In this document: piece by piece, positions 57,167 through 64,000 of the stretch | Position numbering within the stretch: position 1 is the first letter of the stretch | Layout: every line of letters starts with the position of its first letter | NCBI GenBank assembly: GCA_019359095.1 | Contig: JAHHHZ010000033.1 | Coordinates: 1-64,000 of the forward strand | DNA length: 64,000 nucleotides | Source: Pleurocapsa minor HA4230-MV1 | Lineage (GTDB): Bacteria; Cyanobacteriota; Cyanobacteriia; Cyanobacteriales; Xenococcaceae | Direction: 5' to 3' | Made by a program: the position numbers and the translations under genes | The notes under the pieces: model-generated | What the model was told of the DNA's origin: nothing | Seen by the model: only the letters and a program-made list of their open reading frames with translations | Databases searched by the model: none

Positions 57167-58324
57167 ATGGATCGTCGTCCAATCTATCTTGATGCTCACT
57201 CTACTACCCCAATGGATCGGCGGGTACTAGAAGAGATGTTGCCTTACTTTACCGAGAGTTTTGGTAATCCTTCGAGTAATACTCATGTTTATGGCTGGGA
57301 AGCCAATGCTGCCGTAAAAAATGCCAGAGAAGCGATCGCCCAGATCATCAACGCCACGCCTGAAGAAATTGTCTTTACTAGTGGGGCAACGGAAGCCAAT
57401 AATTTAGCGATTAAAGGGGTTGCCGAAGCTTATTTTAATCAAGGTAAACATATCATTACTGTCGCTACCGAACATCGGGCGGTACTCGATCCCTGTGCTT
57501 ATTTAGAAACTTTGGGTTTTGAAGTTACCTATCTGACTGTGCAGTCTAACGGTATTTTGGATTTGACTAAGCTAGAAGCAGCCATCCGCGAGGATACGAT
57601 TTTGGTTTCAGTTATGGCAGCCAATAACGAAATTGGTGTGCTGCAACCTTTAGCCGAAATAGGCGAACTTTGCCACGATCGCGGAGTATTATTTCATACC
57701 GATGCTGCCCAAGCGATCGCCAAAATTCCTTTAGACGTGGCAGCAATGAAGATTGATTTGATGTCCTTAACTGCTCATAAAGTATATGGGCCAAAAGGAA
57801 TCGGCGCTTTATATGTGCGTCGTCGCGACCCCAGAGTTAAGTTAGCTTCCCAGATTCAAGGAGGCGGACAAGAAAGAGGTAGGCGATCGGGTACTCTCTA
57901 TACCCCACAGATAGTCGGCTTTGCTAAAGCTCTCGAAATTGGGGTGAAATCCATGAAAAGTGAATCAGAGCGTTTAATGCAGCTTAAAAAACAACTCTGG
58001 TCGATATTTGAACCTCTAGACGGTATTTATTTAAACGGCGATTTTACTCATAGCCTGCCGAATAATCTTAATTTGAGTATTGAAGGGGTCAACGGTTCGG
58101 CTTTATTATTAGCCTTACAGCCATTAGTAGCAGTGTCTTCTGGTTCGGCTTGTTCTGCTGAATCTACTGCACCTTCCCATGTTTTAACTGCTTTAGGTAG
58201 AGATGAAAAACTAGCCCATGCTTCTCTGCGGTTTGGCATTGGTCGGTTTAATACCCCAGAAGAAATTGCCACGGTGGGAGAAACAGCGATCGCCACGATT
58301 AAATCCTTACGTCAAGCTAATTAA
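57167..58324 (+). CDS. Cysteine desulfurase (IscS/NifS-type)
   Basis: PLP enzyme that supplies sulfur for Fe-S clusters and thionucleosides. Seen: ATEANNLAI and ATEHRAV, the PLP lysine Lys205 (TAHKVYGPKG), and the catalytic Cys329 (SSGSACSAEST) in the flexible loop. Length 385 aa suits IscS/NifS class I. No isc or nif operon is beside it. Confidence 0.94.
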   Translation: MDRRPIYLDAHSTTPMDRRVLEEMLPYFTESFGNPSSNTHVYGWEANAAVKNAREAIAQIINATPEEIVFTSGATEANNLAIKGVAEAYFNQGKHIITVATEHRAVLDPCAYLETLGFEVTYLTVQSNGILDLTKLEAAIREDTILVSVMAANNEIGVLQPLAEIGELCHDRGVLFHTDAAQAIAKIPLDVAAMKIDLMSLTAHKVYGPKGIGALYVRRRDPRVKLASQIQGGGQERGRRSGTLYTPQIVGFAKALEIGVKSMKSESERLMQLKKQLWSIFEPLDGIYLNGDFTHSLPNNLNLSIEGVNGSALLLALQPLVAVSSGSACSAESTAPSHVLTALGRDEKLAHASLRFGIGRFNTPEEIATVGETAIATIKSLRQAN

Positions 58325-58342
58325 AGGCAAATCAAAACTAGT

Positions 58343-59626
58343 TTAAACATTCTGTTTTAAACAACTAATGCTACCAATAAGATACAAAGAGCCACATAAA
58401 ACAGTTAATCGGTCTGGATCTCGATCAGATTGAGCGATCGCCATATCCAATGCCTGAGTAACATCCTGATGGGTTTGGCAATTGTTGAGACGAGGGCAAA
58501 CTTGAATTGCCAAAATAGCTAATTCTTCAGGATTGGCGCTACTGTGACCTGGCACGGGAACTAAGTGTACTTCATCATTGGGCCTTAACAGCGCCTCAAA
58601 AATGTCTTCGTGATCTTTGGTAGATAACATCCCCATCACCCAGATAACAGGCTTATTGAGGGTGTCTACATACTGTCGTAAGGCGATCGCTGCTGCGGGA
58701 TTGTGAGCGCCGTCAATTAACAAAGGACGATCGTTCCAAGTTGTCCACTGCAATCTTCCTCGCCAACGAGTTTTATTGATACCCGTTTGAATTGCTAGTT
58801 CGGGAATGTGCCATCCCTGTTGTTGTAAAATTTTGATGGTGGCGATGGCGATCGCCGAATTACTCAACTGGACTTGACCCAATAGAGGGAGAGGATATTG
58901 CAAATCTTGGTACTTTGCCCAGGTAGTTTGGTTAGATCCAGTAATTTTAACCTCGGTAGCGGGTTCAACTATGGTCATGGGTGCGTTTAATTCTTCTGCC
59001 TTGGCTTGAACTACTTCTTTGGCCGATAAAGGAAGTTGACCGACGACTACAGGGCAATTAGCCTTAATCACCCCTGCTTTCTCTCGGGCAATATCAGCTA
59101 GAGTCGGGCCTAAACGTTGCCAATGTTCTCTACTTAAGGAGGTAATCACGCTAACCAAACTACTATCCTTAACGTTAGTAGCATCAAGCCTGCCACCCAA
59201 CCCCACTTCGATTACTGCCAGATCGACTTGCGATCGCGCAAAATAGAGCCAGGCTGCTGCGGTAATTACTTCAAATTGGGTCGGACTTTCGGTATCAATC
59301 GCGATCGCTGACTGGATTTCTTGTAATATTTCTACTAAAGCATTATTGGCGATCGCCTGTTCGTTAATTTGAATTCGTTCTGTCCAATCGACTAAATGCG
59401 GTGAGGTGTAGCGTCCGACTCGATAACCTGCTTCAGTTAAGATCGAGGAGAGATAGGCGCAGACTGAACCCTTGCCATTACTTCCTGCCACATGAATAAT
59501 CGGTACTCGATCCTGAGGATTACCCAAGTCTGCCAGTAGCTTTTTAATTCGGTCTAAACCGAGGTGAACGCCGAAACGCTGAAAAGGATCTAGAAGAGTG
59601 CTAATCCTGTTTTCTTTAACTACCAT
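58343..59626 (-). CDS. folC: Folylpolyglutamate/dihydrofolate synthase
   Basis: Adds glutamate to folates and dihydropteroate. Seen: HVAGSNGKGSVCAYLSSIL (P-loop), DLAVIEVGLGGRLDATN, DGAHNPAAAIALR and VLCGSLYLIGSI. I chose ATG 59626 (MVVKENRIST), which is the usual family start, over GTG 59656. 427 aa is normal. A second folate gene (folK) lies 2 kb upstream on the same strand but is not in an operon with it. Confidence 0.94.
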   Translation of the reverse strand: MVVKENRISTLLDPFQRFGVHLGLDRIKKLLADLGNPQDRVPIIHVAGSNGKGSVCAYLSSILTEAGYRVGRYTSPHLVDWTERIQINEQAIANNALVEILQEIQSAIAIDTESPTQFEVITAAAWLYFARSQVDLAVIEVGLGGRLDATNVKDSSLVSVITSLSREHWQRLGPTLADIAREKAGVIKANCPVVVGQLPLSAKEVVQAKAEELNAPMTIVEPATEVKITGSNQTTWAKYQDLQYPLPLLGQVQLSNSAIAIATIKILQQQGWHIPELAIQTGINKTRWRGRLQWTTWNDRPLLIDGAHNPAAAIALRQYVDTLNKPVIWVMGMLSTKDHEDIFEALLRPNDEVHLVPVPGHSSANPEELAILAIQVCPRLNNCQTHQDVTQALDMAIAQSDRDPDRLTVLCGSLYLIGSISCLKQNV

Positions 59627-59871
59627 GCCCACAACTCCGCCGAAATATCGCGACACAAATAATCATAATCTATGCTACGGTCAGAGTCTTTAATTTTTTG
59701 GAGAATTATTAATCAACTTATACTTGCTTCACCAGGAGTCAAGCTAGTTTGGCGAGAATTTTGCTCAAGCAATGTAGTTTCATGTCAGATCGGGTACTGA
59801 AACTAGATAAGATAGATAGCAAAGTTGCAGTTGCAGATCATAATTCCTCATATAAGATAAAGCGCTGATTT

Positions 59872-61056
59872 ATGGCACAGATAGAAACTAGAACCGAACC
59901 CATGATTCTCAACATGGGGCCTCATCATCCTTCAATGCACGGTGTTTTGCGCCTCATTGTTACGCTTGATGGGGAAGATGTAATCGATTGTGAACCTGTA
60001 ATCGGTTATCTTCATCGAGGCATGGAGAAAATTGCGGAAAATCGCACCAGCGTTATGTACGTCCCCTATGTAAGCCGTTGGGACTATGCAGCAGGCATGT
60101 TTAATGAAGCCATTACCGTAAATGCCCCTGAAAAGTTGGCGGGTATTGAAGTGCCAAAACGCGCTCAATATATCCGCGTCATCATGCTGGAGTTAAACCG
60201 CATTGCCAATCATTTATTATGGCTTGGCCCATTTATGGCAGATGTGGGCGCACAAACTCCCTTCTTCTACATTTTTCGTGAACGAGAGCTAATTTATGAC
60301 CTTTGGGAAGCAGCCACTGGACAACGGTTAATTAACAATAACTATTTCCGTATTGGTGGTGTATCGGTCGATCTGCCCTACGGTTGGCTTGACAAGTGTG
60401 AAGATTTTTGTAATTATTTCGACCCAAAAGTTGATGAATATGAAAAACTGATTACTAACAACCCCATTTTCCGTCGTCGGGTGGAAGGAGTCGGCACAAT
60501 TTCTCGCGCTCAAGCCATTAACTGGGGCTTATCAGGGCCAATGCTACGGGCTTCTGGAGTTAAATGGGATTTGCGCAAAGTAGACCACTACGAATGCTAT
60601 GACGACTTTGACTGGGATGTCCAGTGGGAAACGGCGGGCGATTGTTTTGCTCGTTACCTAGTGCGGGTTCGTGAAATGCGCGAAGCGATCAAAATTATCC
60701 GTCAGGCATTAAAAGGTATTCCTGGTGGCGCTTACGAAAACCTCGAAGCACAACGGATGGCTGAAGGGCGTAAATCAAAGTGGAATGATTTTGAATATCA
60801 GTATGTCGCCAAAAAAGTTGCCCCCACCTTTAAAATCCCCGCAGGCGAACACTACGTTCGATTGGAAACTGGCAAGGGTGAACTAGGTATCTTTATCGTC
60901 GGGAATGATAATGTCTTCCCCTGGCGTTGGAAAATCCGCGCCCCTGACTTTAACAATCTACAGATTTTACCTGAACTATTGAAAGGCGTTAAGTTGGCGG
61001 ATATTATGCCTATTCTCGGCAGCATCGACATCATTATGGGGTCAGTAGATCGCTAG
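59872..61056 (+). CDS. ndhH: NDH-1 subunit H
   Basis: Quinone-binding-side 49-kDa subunit of the NDH-1 complex at the thylakoid and plasma membrane. Seen: [61 protein letters not shown], and the C-terminal [25 protein letters not shown]. 394 aa is the family length. Solitary; a terminator follows. Confidence 0.97.
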   Translation: MAQIETRTEPMILNMGPHHPSMHGVLRLIVTLDGEDVIDCEPVIGYLHRGMEKIAENRTSVMYVPYVSRWDYAAGMFNEAITVNAPEKLAGIEVPKRAQYIRVIMLELNRIANHLLWLGPFMADVGAQTPFFYIFRERELIYDLWEAATGQRLINNNYFRIGGVSVDLPYGWLDKCEDFCNYFDPKVDEYEKLITNNPIFRRRVEGVGTISRAQAINWGLSGPMLRASGVKWDLRKVDHYECYDDFDWDVQWETAGDCFARYLVRVREMREAIKIIRQALKGIPGGAYENLEAQRMAEGRKSKWNDFEYQYVAKKVAPTFKIPAGEHYVRLETGKGELGIFIVGNDNVFPWRWKIRAPDFNNLQILPELLKGVKLADIMPILGSIDIIMGSVDR

Positions 61057-61083
61057 AATAAGAAATTCAAGCTACATTTTACT

Positions 61084-61109
61084 AAAGGTGGGATTATCCC
61101 GCCTTTTTT
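61084..61109 (+). terminator. Intrinsic terminator of ndhH
   Basis: AAAGGTGGGA pairs with TCCCGCCTTT (one G-U pair) around TTA, followed by TTTTATT. Confidence 0.85.
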
Positions 61110-61179
61110 ATTTATTTAGGATCTCCATTTAGTCTGACCCTTTATGATGTAAGTAAAGTAGTTTCATACCATTAAAGTC

Positions 61180-61716
61180 ATGGACACTTCAGCTAATTTT
61201 CAGGCGATCGCTCAACAAAATCAAACTAGCACCGAAGAAGCACTGCAACTCTTTGATGAACTAGAACCTGTAGACATCGAATTTATGCTTGGTAGATGGC
61301 AAGGATCGGGTTTTCCGACTCATCATCCGATGGATGGTTTACTTGAAGCTTTCAACTGGTATGGCAAAGAATTTATCTCTCCAGATCATGTCCATCCTTT
61401 ACTGTTTACCGATGGTAATAGTATTTTTAAGGTTGACCCTAACCCCACAATAATGAACCTGGGACTTAGTTTCCCTATTCCTAAAAATGAAGGTCTAAAA
61501 CCTTTTTATAGTGCGATGAATAAGCTACTCAAAACAGAAGAGAGTAAAGCCAGAATTCGCATGATGGAACATCGAGGTAAAGTCAGCGCCACGATGATTT
61601 ATGATTATCTACCTATTAACGACGTGTTTAGAAAAGTAGATAACAATACTGTTTTAGGTTTAATGGATTATAAATCAATACCCCAACCCTTCTTTTTTAC
61701 CTTAAAAAGAGAATAG
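61180..61716 (+). CDS. GXWXG/DUF4334 domain protein
   Basis: A 178-aa soluble protein. Seen: the GXWXG motif MLGRWQGSGFPTHHP at about 36-50, then LLEAFNWYGKEF and the C-terminal DUF4334 part MMEHRGKVSATMIYDYLPINDVF, MDYKSIPQPFFFTLKR. Family members are unstudied; possibly lipid or hydrophobic-ligand binding given the fold. A convergent gene follows 9 bp later. Confidence 0.82.
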   Translation: MDTSANFQAIAQQNQTSTEEALQLFDELEPVDIEFMLGRWQGSGFPTHHPMDGLLEAFNWYGKEFISPDHVHPLLFTDGNSIFKVDPNPTIMNLGLSFPIPKNEGLKPFYSAMNKLLKTEESKARIRMMEHRGKVSATMIYDYLPINDVFRKVDNNTVLGLMDYKSIPQPFFFTLKRE

Positions 61717-61725
61717 CAATTTTAG

Positions 61726-62274
61726 TTATTTTAAGCCTAATTTTTTTCTTAACTCTGTTGCACCCATAAATAATAATGGAGTGACAATTAAACCTGTGAC
61801 AATAAAGTGTAAAGGAAAGTGAAAATAGAAGTACCACAAGATTAGAACCCCGTAGGTAGAATCCATATGATCGATGAAATAAAAAAGCTGATTATTTTCA
61901 TCACCAGGGGGAATATCCAAACGACGTTTAATAAAAGAATTGGGTAACTCGGCAAGATTAAATATAAAACCAACTAATAGACCAAACTCAATTAGATTGA
62001 AGTTAGAAAAGGAAATTGCTTGCCGAGAAAGAACAGGAATTATTATTTCTAATAGATTTAATAAATAAACACTGGTGACCATCGCCAGCGGTAAACTTAT
62101 TAAGCCACGCCATTTTTTGTTTTCCCCAAACCAATCAATTTGAATGGGAACATTCAAGGCTTGAAACGGACTGGTTTTCCACAAAAAAGCTTCAATAACT
62201 CCAGCAATAAATAGACTAAGAGCTAGCCAAAGTAAATTTAAAGTATCTGGAATAAAGTATTGTGTCCAGCCCAT
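61726..62274 (-). CDS. CDP-archaeol-synthase-like membrane protein
   Basis: A 182-aa membrane protein with about five TM helices. Seen: KKWRGLISLPLAMV, ELPNSFIKRRLDIPPGDENN and FYFIDHMDSTYGVL. These match the CarS/DUF46 (CTP-transferase) family, where KTWRG and SFxKRRxxxxPG bind CTP/Mg and the last Asp pair is catalytic. In archaea it makes CDP-archaeol; bacterial members have an unknown lipid substrate. It lies next to a fatty-acyl-AMP ligase, which suggests lipid metabolism, but that is inference. Confidence 0.75.
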   Translation of the reverse strand: MGWTQYFIPDTLNLLWLALSLFIAGVIEAFLWKTSPFQALNVPIQIDWFGENKKWRGLISLPLAMVTSVYLLNLLEIIIPVLSRQAISFSNFNLIEFGLLVGFIFNLAELPNSFIKRRLDIPPGDENNQLFYFIDHMDSTYGVLILWYFYFHFPLHFIVTGLIVTPLLFMGATELRKKLGLK

Positions 62275-62441
62275 TATATATATCTAAATCCCAGAAACAA
62301 TATGATTTTTTAGTAATAATATCACTAAGCGTCATAATTACTACTTGGCTAATAATATTAGCAAATGTCGATTTTAGACAACTAAGCGATCGCTTGGAGA
62401 TAAAGATTAATTAAATTAACTTTCCTGGTGTCTCTTGAGCA
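62275..62441. other. Spacer before the CarS-like gene
   Basis: This 167-bp spacer lies between two same-strand genes. It holds one HIP1 site and no obvious terminator or gene. Confidence 0.35.
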
Positions 62442-64000
62442 TTAATCACTAAAAAATTGCCCCGCCAAATCAGTAATATCGGTTTCGGGTATTTCTGACT
62501 GCTGCCATTGCGCTACGGTGTTTAAACTACCATCAAGAAACATACTCTGACAGGCTTTTCGCTGAATTTTGCCACTGGAAGTTTTAGGAATACTACCAGT
62601 TTTGAGTAAAGCTACGGCAAAGACATTCGCCATATTTTGTTCTCCCACTGCTAGACGAATTGCCCCGATAACTTCCTCGGCGTTGAGCGTACGTAAATCA
62701 GTACGATTGACTTCATGAGCGATCACTAACTGTTCTTCTCCCCCTAGATCGATGCTAAAGGCGGCACCATGATTAGGACGAAGGGCAGGATGGCAGCTTT
62801 CCACTGTTTCTTCAATGTGTTGCGGATAATGATTTCGCCCCCAAAGAATCATCATGTCTTTAATCCTTCCCGTAATATATAGTTCACCGTCTTGAATAAA
62901 TCCCAGATCCCCTGTACGAAGATAAGTCTTATTTGAGCTATCAGCTAATCTCGCTTGAAAAGTCGCCTCGGTTTGTTCTTCCCTTTGATAGTATCCTTTG
63001 CCAATACCTGCCCCTGCTGCCCAAATTTCGCCGATGCGTTTCGTAGACGGCGCGGATGCGCCATCGCCTTCACACTGAGTTTTAGTTTCAGGATTAACGA
63101 TAATCACTTCGTCTCCCAGCCAAGTATGACCACAACTAACGACTGCTTTAGCATTAGGATGCTCCGCGTTTACAACTAACACCTGGTCTTGCGTTAAAGC
63201 TTGTCGATCAAGATAGGTAATAGTCGGATATTCAGAGGCATCGATACCCGTAATCAACAATGTTCCCTCAGCCATACCGTAACAGGGGTAGAAGGCTTCT
63301 TTTTTAAATCCACAGGGTTTATATAACTGACTAAACTTGGCAAGGGTTTCTGCCCGCACAGGCTCCGCTCCTGTAAACGCCACTTCCCAATGACTAAGGT
63401 CTAAACTAGCTCTTTGCTCGTCGGTAATCTTTTGGCAAAGAAGATCGTAGGCAAAATTTGGCCCGCCACTAGTAGTTATCTGATATTTAGACAATGCCTG
63501 TAACCAGAGAAAAGGCTGCTGTGCCAAAGCGATTGGTGACATTAATACCGCAGGCAATCCAGCAAATAGAGGCTGCATCACCCCGCCAATTAAGCCCATA
63601 TCGTGAAACATGGGTAGCCACATCAGGATTTTAGTTTGAGGATGATGACCAAAAGATTGATAAATAACTTCAGAGTTGTGCAGCACGTTGCCATGAGTCA
63701 CCATTACTCCTTTGGGTTGTCCCGTTGACCCAGAAGTATATTGTAAAAACGCTAAAGTATCACCGTCAATTTTAGGCGATCGCCAATGCTCGGCCAAACC
63801 CAGATCGACTCGATCGCTCTCTATCCAGGGTAAAGCTTTGAGCTTGAGCGCCATGGTGGGATGAGCTATTAACTGTCCTTTGACGCGATCGGCAAATTCG
63901 TGGGTAGTTAAGGCAATGGAGGCTTGACAATCGACAATCCGATCTTGATACTGGCTAAGTGATTTAATATGCTGTCGGGGATAGTCGGTAACGGCAACAA
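62442..64000 (-). CDS. Fatty-acyl-AMP ligase, 5' end cut by the window
   Basis: An acyl-adenylate-forming enzyme of the FAAL type that activates fatty acids and hands them to a carrier protein or polyketide synthase. Seen: the AMP-binding motif YTSGSTGQPKGVMVTHGN, MLWLPMFHDMGLIGGVMQPL, YGMAEGTLL, YLRTGDLGFIQDGELYITGR and SIPKTSSGKIQRKA. The frame is open to base 64000 upstream of the first ATG (63854), so the N-terminus lies outside. A palindromic repeat at 63036-63068 encodes residues like GDGASAPSTKR. It ends without a fused carrier domain. Confidence 0.9.
   Translation of the reverse strand, partial: VAVTDYPRQHIKSLSQYQDRIVDCQASIALTTHEFADRVKGQLIAHPTMALKLKALPWIESDRVDLGLAEHWRSPKIDGDTLAFLQYTSGSTGQPKGVMVTHGNVLHNSEVIYQSFGHHPQTKILMWLPMFHDMGLIGGVMQPLFAGLPAVLMSPIALAQQPFLWLQALSKYQITTSGGPNFAYDLLCQKITDEQRASLDLSHWEVAFTGAEPVRAETLAKFSQLYKPCGFKKEAFYPCYGMAEGTLLITGIDASEYPTITYLDRQALTQDQVLVVNAEHPNAKAVVSCGHTWLGDEVIIVNPETKTQCEGDGASAPSTKRIGEIWAAGAGIGKGYYQREEQTEATFQARLADSSNKTYLRTGDLGFIQDGELYITGRIKDMMILWGRNHYPQHIEETVESCHPALRPNHGAAFSIDLGGEEQLVIAHEVNRTDLRTLNAEEVIGAIRLAVGEQNMANVFAVALLKTGSIPKTSSGKIQRKACQSMFLDGSLNTVAQWQQSEIPETDITDLAGQFFSD
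63036..63068. repeat. Palindromic repeat inside the acyl-AMP ligase gene
   Basis: GCGTTTCGTAGACGGCG and GGATGCGCCATCGC, with mirrored GGCGC and GCGCC arms. The frame of the ligase stays open. Confidence 0.55.

Overview
The window is chromosomal DNA of a cyanobacterium. It carries the allophycocyanin core genes apcE-apcA-apcB-apcC, the cytochrome b6f genes petC-petA, NDH-1 ndhH, RuBisCO accumulation factor raf1, the carotenoid genes crtP-crtB and a principal sigma factor of cyanobacterial type. GCGATCGC (HIP1) octamers are frequent, and there are many short palindromic and heptameric repeats of the kinds known from cyanobacteria. Gene content and repeat load suggest a repeat-rich, larger-genome lineage (Pleurocapsales- or Nostocales-like); the species cannot be fixed from the sequence.

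Region 1 (1 to about 8.9 kb) is the right end of an integrated mobile element, probably an integrative conjugative element or integrated plasmid. It has a VirD4/TraD-type coupling ATPase, an XRE-HTH/pentapeptide-repeat protein, an excisionase-like HTH protein, a winged-helix Rep-like protein overlapping a DnaB-like helicase, a DUF433/DUF5615 toxin-antitoxin pair and a tyrosine integrase. The integrase lies against the 3' end of tRNA-Pro(GGG), the usual junction of tRNA-targeting elements. Inside the rep-like gene is a 20-bp-period tandem repeat that looks like iterons.

Region 2 (9 to 34 kb) is mainly housekeeping: a PiuC-type dioxygenase, a NuiA nuclease inhibitor, rpoD/sigA, raf1, a polysaccharide deacetylase, tilS, an unusual receiver-TM-BON protein lacking its phospho-acceptor Asp, a TPR lipo/periplasmic-type protein, a divergent pirin/LysR pair, leuS, holB, an FHA protein, a DprA-like protein, nurA, yggT, and crtB-crtP. 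The nuiA-rpoD-raf1 block lies between two inverted copies of a roughly 110-bp repeat. Small palindromic elements are inserted in frame inside leuS and holB.

Region 3 (34.6 to 53.4 kb) holds an unexplained two-gene unit (a duplicated HEAT-like protein overlapping a DUF692/MNIO-like TIM-barrel protein), then purK, a Uma2 nuclease, DUF3067, petC-petA, apcE, apcABC, ftsW/rodA and a 1027-residue protein with two tandem degenerate kinase domains, one TM segment and many TPRs. The apc genes build the phycobilisome core; ApcE has three linker repeats, which fits a three-cylinder core.

Region 4 (53.4 to 64 kb) begins with a possible small mobile module: a catalytic-domain-only tyrosine recombinase followed 4 bp later by a protein with an IS110 Transposase_20-like C-terminus, preceded by strong hairpins. 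Then come queC, folK with a tiny upstream gene, an orphan antitoxin-like gene, a cysteine desulfurase, folC, ndhH, a GXWXG/DUF4334 protein, a CDP-archaeol-synthase-like membrane protein and a fatty-acyl-AMP ligase cut by the window end.
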